From Gammaproteobacteria bacterium (GTDB taxonomy: Bacteria; Pseudomonadota; Gammaproteobacteria; Steroidobacterales; Steroidobacteraceae): a stretch of DNA of 64,000 nucleotides. The stretch lies in the NCBI GenBank assembly GCA_016882265.1, contig VGVB01000002.1:1-64000 (forward strand). Direction: 5' to 3'. Positions within the stretch are counted from its first letter, which is position 1; each line of letters begins with the position of its first letter. The notes under the pieces are model-generated. The model did not search any database, was not told the DNA's origin, and worked only from the letters and a program-made list of their open reading frames with translations. Position numbers and translations under genes: made by a program. Shown here piece by piece: positions 61,087 to 64,000 of this stretch.

Positions 61087-61878
61087 ATGGCAAGTCAACA
61101 GATGCTGCGATCCTGTCGCGAGGGCATCTACTCCGCGCCTTCGTTGCCGGCCGCGGTCGACGTGCTGTCAGACCTGGCCGTGCAGCTCGGCTTCCTCGGC
61201 GCGAGCTGTGTGTTCTGGCCGCGCAACCACCACTCGGTGGGCGAAATGCCGCCGCCGGGTCTGCGTGCCAGTGGCCGGAATCTCGGCGTGGCCGCCGAGG
61301 CGTGGAACTCGAGCTACATCCGCACGGGCATGTTTCGTTCCGACTTCGTGTTCCGCGCCTGCCACACGACCGCCGTGCCGTTCGTGTGGAGCTACGACAA
61401 CCTGCCCGGCATTGTGCTCGGCGTCGAACAGGAAGGCCGCATCGGTGAGGCGCTCGGCATCGAGCGGCTGTGGAAGACCACCGGCTTTCGCGGCGGCATC
61501 TCGGTTCCGCTGCGCACTCCCGGCGGCTATTTCGGTTACGTCGCCTTTGTCTCGAACAACCCGTTGCGCGAATTGTCGACGCTGTGCGAGGACTACAGCG
61601 ACCGCCTGCTCGGCATCGCCTACCACTTCTATGAAGCAATCGCCGACAAGCTGGTGCTCGAGGAGGCACGTGGCCGGCAGCTCACGCCGCGCCAGCTCGA
61701 CTGCCTGAAGCTGATTGCCATCGGCAAGACCCTGGATGAAGCCGCCGAAATCCTCGGTCTTTCCTACAGCACGGTCCGCTTTCACCTGAAGGCCGCCGCA
61801 GAAAGCCTCGGCGCATTCAATCGCGCCAACGCGATCCGCAAGGCCGCGAGCCTGGGGCTGCTCAGCGAGCTGGAGTGA
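61087..61878 (+). CDS. LuxR-family regulator with autoinducer-binding-like domain (LuxR solo)
   Basis: A 263-aa regulator starting at ATG 61087. The N-terminal ~175 residues have the autoinducer-binding layout (AWNSSYIRTGMFRSDFVFRA, then TTAVPFVWSYDNLPGI and GISVPLRTPGGYFGYVAFVS). The Asp of the AHL-binding Tyr...Asp-Pro signature is followed by Phe rather than Pro. The C-terminal HTH is LTPRQLDCLKLIAIGKTLDE then ILGLSYSTVRFHLKAAAESL. No AHL-synthase gene is in the window. Palindromes matching CT-N12-AG occur upstream of it and of three neighbouring units, so it likely controls them. Confidence 0.9.
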   Translation: MASQQMLRSCREGIYSAPSLPAAVDVLSDLAVQLGFLGASCVFWPRNHHSVGEMPPPGLRASGRNLGVAAEAWNSSYIRTGMFRSDFVFRACHTTAVPFVWSYDNLPGIVLGVEQEGRIGEALGIERLWKTTGFRGGISVPLRTPGGYFGYVAFVSNNPLRELSTLCEDYSDRLLGIAYHFYEAIADKLVLEEARGRQLTPRQLDCLKLIAIGKTLDEAAEILGLSYSTVRFHLKAAAESLGAFNRANAIRKAASLGLLSELE

Positions 61879-61940
61879 CCCGGTAAGCACGGAACTCGGC
61901 GCCGAACCGGCCGTGACCCGCTGATCTGTGCCCTGACCAC

Positions 61941-61958
61941 CTTGGCAGAACTGTCAGG
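61941..61958. promoter_or_regulatory. Lux-box-like palindrome upstream of TonB-dependent receptor
   Basis: CTTGGCAG-AA-CTGTCAGG is an imperfect 18-bp palindrome (6 of 8 pairs) with the same half-sites as those at 57101 and 60986. It lies 69 bp upstream of the receptor's ATG 62028. Confidence 0.62.
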
Positions 61959-62027
61959 TGCGCGGCGTGACACCTCCCTGCTTAACTCCATTCCGTTTCC
62001 GGCAAGCCTGGACGCGGACGAACGGTC

Positions 62028-64000
62028 ATGCCCACCACGCTGCTGCCAGCAAGGTCGATTCGCGCGAGTGTCTGCAGTGGTCTGGCGGCTGCGGCGGCGT
62101 TGCCGGCCGCCGCGCAGGACACCGGCCCGCCGGCGACCTGTCGCAGATCGCCAGCGCCGTCCCCAACCTCAATTTCACGACCGCGACCCAGAGCAGCCGC
62201 TCGAGCTTCGTCTCGTCGGTCTTCATCCGCGGCGTCGGCCAGCCCGACTTTATCGTGACGACTGATCCCGGCGTCGGCATCTACGTCGACGGCATCTACT
62301 ACGGCCGCACCACCGGCGGCGTGGCCGAGCTGACGTACGGCCGCTTCGACCGCACCACGTTCCGCGGCACGCTGAACATACCCTTCACCGACGAACTGCA
62401 GGGCCGTTTCGCAGTCTCGACCAGGCGCAGCAATGGCCTTGGCGTCCGCCTCGATTTCGCCACTGGCGCCAAGCGCGCCGATCTCGGCGAAGACGACAGC
62501 CTCGCCGCACGGGCGCGCCTGCGCTGGCGCCCAGGCGACCGGTTCGAGGCCAATCTCGCCATCGACGGCACCCGGGTGCGCGAGCCGCAGGTTCCCGACG
62601 ACATCCAGGCCATCAATCCGGCCGCACCGCTGCTGGGCTTGTGGAATGCGCTGGTCGGCGGCCCCAATCCATACACGCCGGCCTTCCTGACCGCCGCTGA
62701 CTACACCAGCTATGCCACCGGTCCCGGCACTGCCGAGCTGGACCTGTGGGAAACGTCGTTGACACTGGACTGGGATCTCGGGTCGTATCAGTTGAAGTCC
62801 ATCACCGCCTACCGCGACATACAGGCGCTGTTCTCCAACGACGGCGATGGAAGCCCGCTGCGCGTGCTCGGCAGCGACATGGTCGACCTCGATCAGGATC
62901 AGTTGAGCCAGGAGCTGCAGCTCTCCGGCCGCAGTTTCGGCGATCGGCTCGACTGGCTGGCCGGGCTCTATTACTTCGACGAGTCGGCCTTCGAGATCAC
63001 GCACGCTTACGTGATGCCGGGTATCTGGCAGGTACTCGAGTCGCTGCCGTTCCTGATGGGGCCGGCCGGGCCGATTGGACCCTGCCCGCCGCCGCCCGGT
63101 GCGAGCCAGTTGCCGACACCGGGCCCGCTCGGCTGCACCGGCAATCCGAACAACATCCCGCTCGACCTCGACTTCTGCGGTACTAACGACGTCCAGGTCA
63201 GTAACTACGCTGCGTTCGCGCATGGCACCTACGCTTGCAACGACCGCTGGAGCGCAACAGCCGGACTGCGCTACACGCACGAGCGCAAGGTCCATACGTT
63301 GCTCTACCAGCGCTTCAACAGCGGTTACATCATCGCGCCGCCCGGGACGCGCACGACGCGGTCCTGGGACGCGGTCACGCCGAAGGCAGGGCTCGAGTTC
63401 CGGCCCTCGGACCAGGTGATGTGGTATCTGTCGGCCTCACGCGGCTTCCGCAGTGGCGGGTTCAACGGCCGGCCGTTCTACCGCGATGTCGTCGAGGCTT
63501 TCGATCCCGAATACCTGTGGTCGTATGAACTCCGGGTGAAGTCCACCTGGTTCGAGCGCCGGCTCGTGGCCAACACGGCGATCTTCCACAACCGCTATTC
63601 GGACGTGCAGCTCACCGCCAACCGCGCGACTGCCGACGGCAACGTCGGCGTGTTCACCGAGAACGGCGGCAAGGCCCGTATCGAGGGCTTCGAGCTGGAA
63701 TTGCACGCGCGGCCGGTCGCGGGGCTCGACTTCACCGCCGCCATCGGCTATATCGACGCGCAGTTCACCCACATCGACCCGGGCGTCAGCGTCACGCTCG
63801 CCTCGGTGTTTCCGAAGACGCCGAAGTGGAACGGCAACTTCTCGGTGCAGTACGCCGCGGCGCTGGCCGACTTCGGCTCCCTGACATTGCGCGGCGACTA
63901 TGCCTGTTCGAGCCGCTATTACAATGACGTCATCAACACCCCCGGGCTCGCCCAGAGCGCCTTCGGCCTGGTCAATGCCCGGATTGCGCTGCGAGGCGAG
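62028..64000 (+). pseudogene. TonB-dependent receptor, frame- and plug-damaged, runs off right edge
   Basis: ATG 62028 begins a signal peptide (SVCSGLAAAAALPAAAQDTG). The rest of the receptor is in another frame from about 62135: DLSQIASAVPNLNFTTATQS, GVGIYVDGIYYGRTTGG, and then the barrel through to base 64000 without a stop. The TonB box and early plug are missing at the frame change. A second loss joins GGVA to ELTYGRFDRTTFRG, removing the usual plug block ending in the RGPQGTLFG segment. The barrel itself looks well conserved. It would import a substrate for the nearby catabolic operons if intact. It is missing from the ORF track since it has no stop in the window. Confidence 0.8.

Overview
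The window is a very GC-rich chromosomal segment, packed on both strands with short gaps and many 4-nt stop/start overlaps. Its core gene sets point to a gammaproteobacterium of the Xanthomonadales / Nevskiales / Steroidobacterales type: ubiE-ubiJ-ubiB, ubiK, comM, amtB-glnK, algZR next to hemC-hemD, dapF-DUF484-xerC and hslVU. That placement is inferred from gene order and family recognition; no phylogeny was run. There is no rRNA, CRISPR array, prophage or replication origin. One tRNA (Arg-CCG) is present.

Layout. 1-3.7 kb holds the 5' part of a very large exported protein of unknown function that runs off the left edge. 3.9-12.1 kb is accessory and catabolic: an LLM-class flavoprotein, a benzoate-CoA-ligase-like enzyme, a BrnT/BrnA pair, tRNA-Arg, a cytochrome c, a methylmalonate-semialdehyde dehydrogenase, a hydrolase and a VapBC pair beside a broken VapC. 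12.2-24.7 kb carries housekeeping and nitrogen genes: comM, ubiK, amtB-glnK behind a candidate sigma-54 promoter, an algZ interrupted by an amber codon with algR, a frameshifted bactofilin-like gene, hemC-hemD, a ferredoxin-like gene overlapping a second P-II gene, and a DASS transporter. 24.8-38.0 kb has phaC, a feruloyl-CoA-synthase-like gene, dapF-DUF484-xerC-hslVU, a REP-associated transposase cassette, DUF971-ubiE-ubiJ-ubiB and another VapBC. 38-52.5 kb is mixed: a ThDP enzyme with an IclR regulator, an ADP-forming acyl-CoA synthetase, an M3 peptidase, a MaoC hydratase, a MerR regulator, a third VapBC and several gene remnants.

52.5-64 kb looks like one coherent accessory locus. A CoA ligase with three divergent crotonases and an SRPBCC protein forms one operon. 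An SMP-30-like lactonase, a degenerate SDR and an M19-like protein form another. A LuxR-type regulator and a TonB-dependent receptor complete it. Three 18-bp palindromes with the same CTGRCAG-NN-CTGYCAG layout lie about 60-85 bp upstream of the first gene of each unit and of luxR itself. I read this as a LuxR-solo regulon controlling uptake and CoA-dependent breakdown of an unknown compound. A DUF4143 ATPase gene has landed inside the locus, flanked by a 78-bp duplication of the M19 gene's 3' end.

The second theme is repeats. A GGTGCCGGTGTT-type REP family recurs inside comM, over the hemD stop, at the start of the DASS gene, and as inverted repeats bounding the RAYT transposase gene. A second palindrome family (GGGGACTGTCCCC) brackets the feruloyl-CoA-synthase-like gene. 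The third theme is lesions: an amber codon, frameshifts and in-frame losses occur in several genes, and either real decay or assembly error must be considered.
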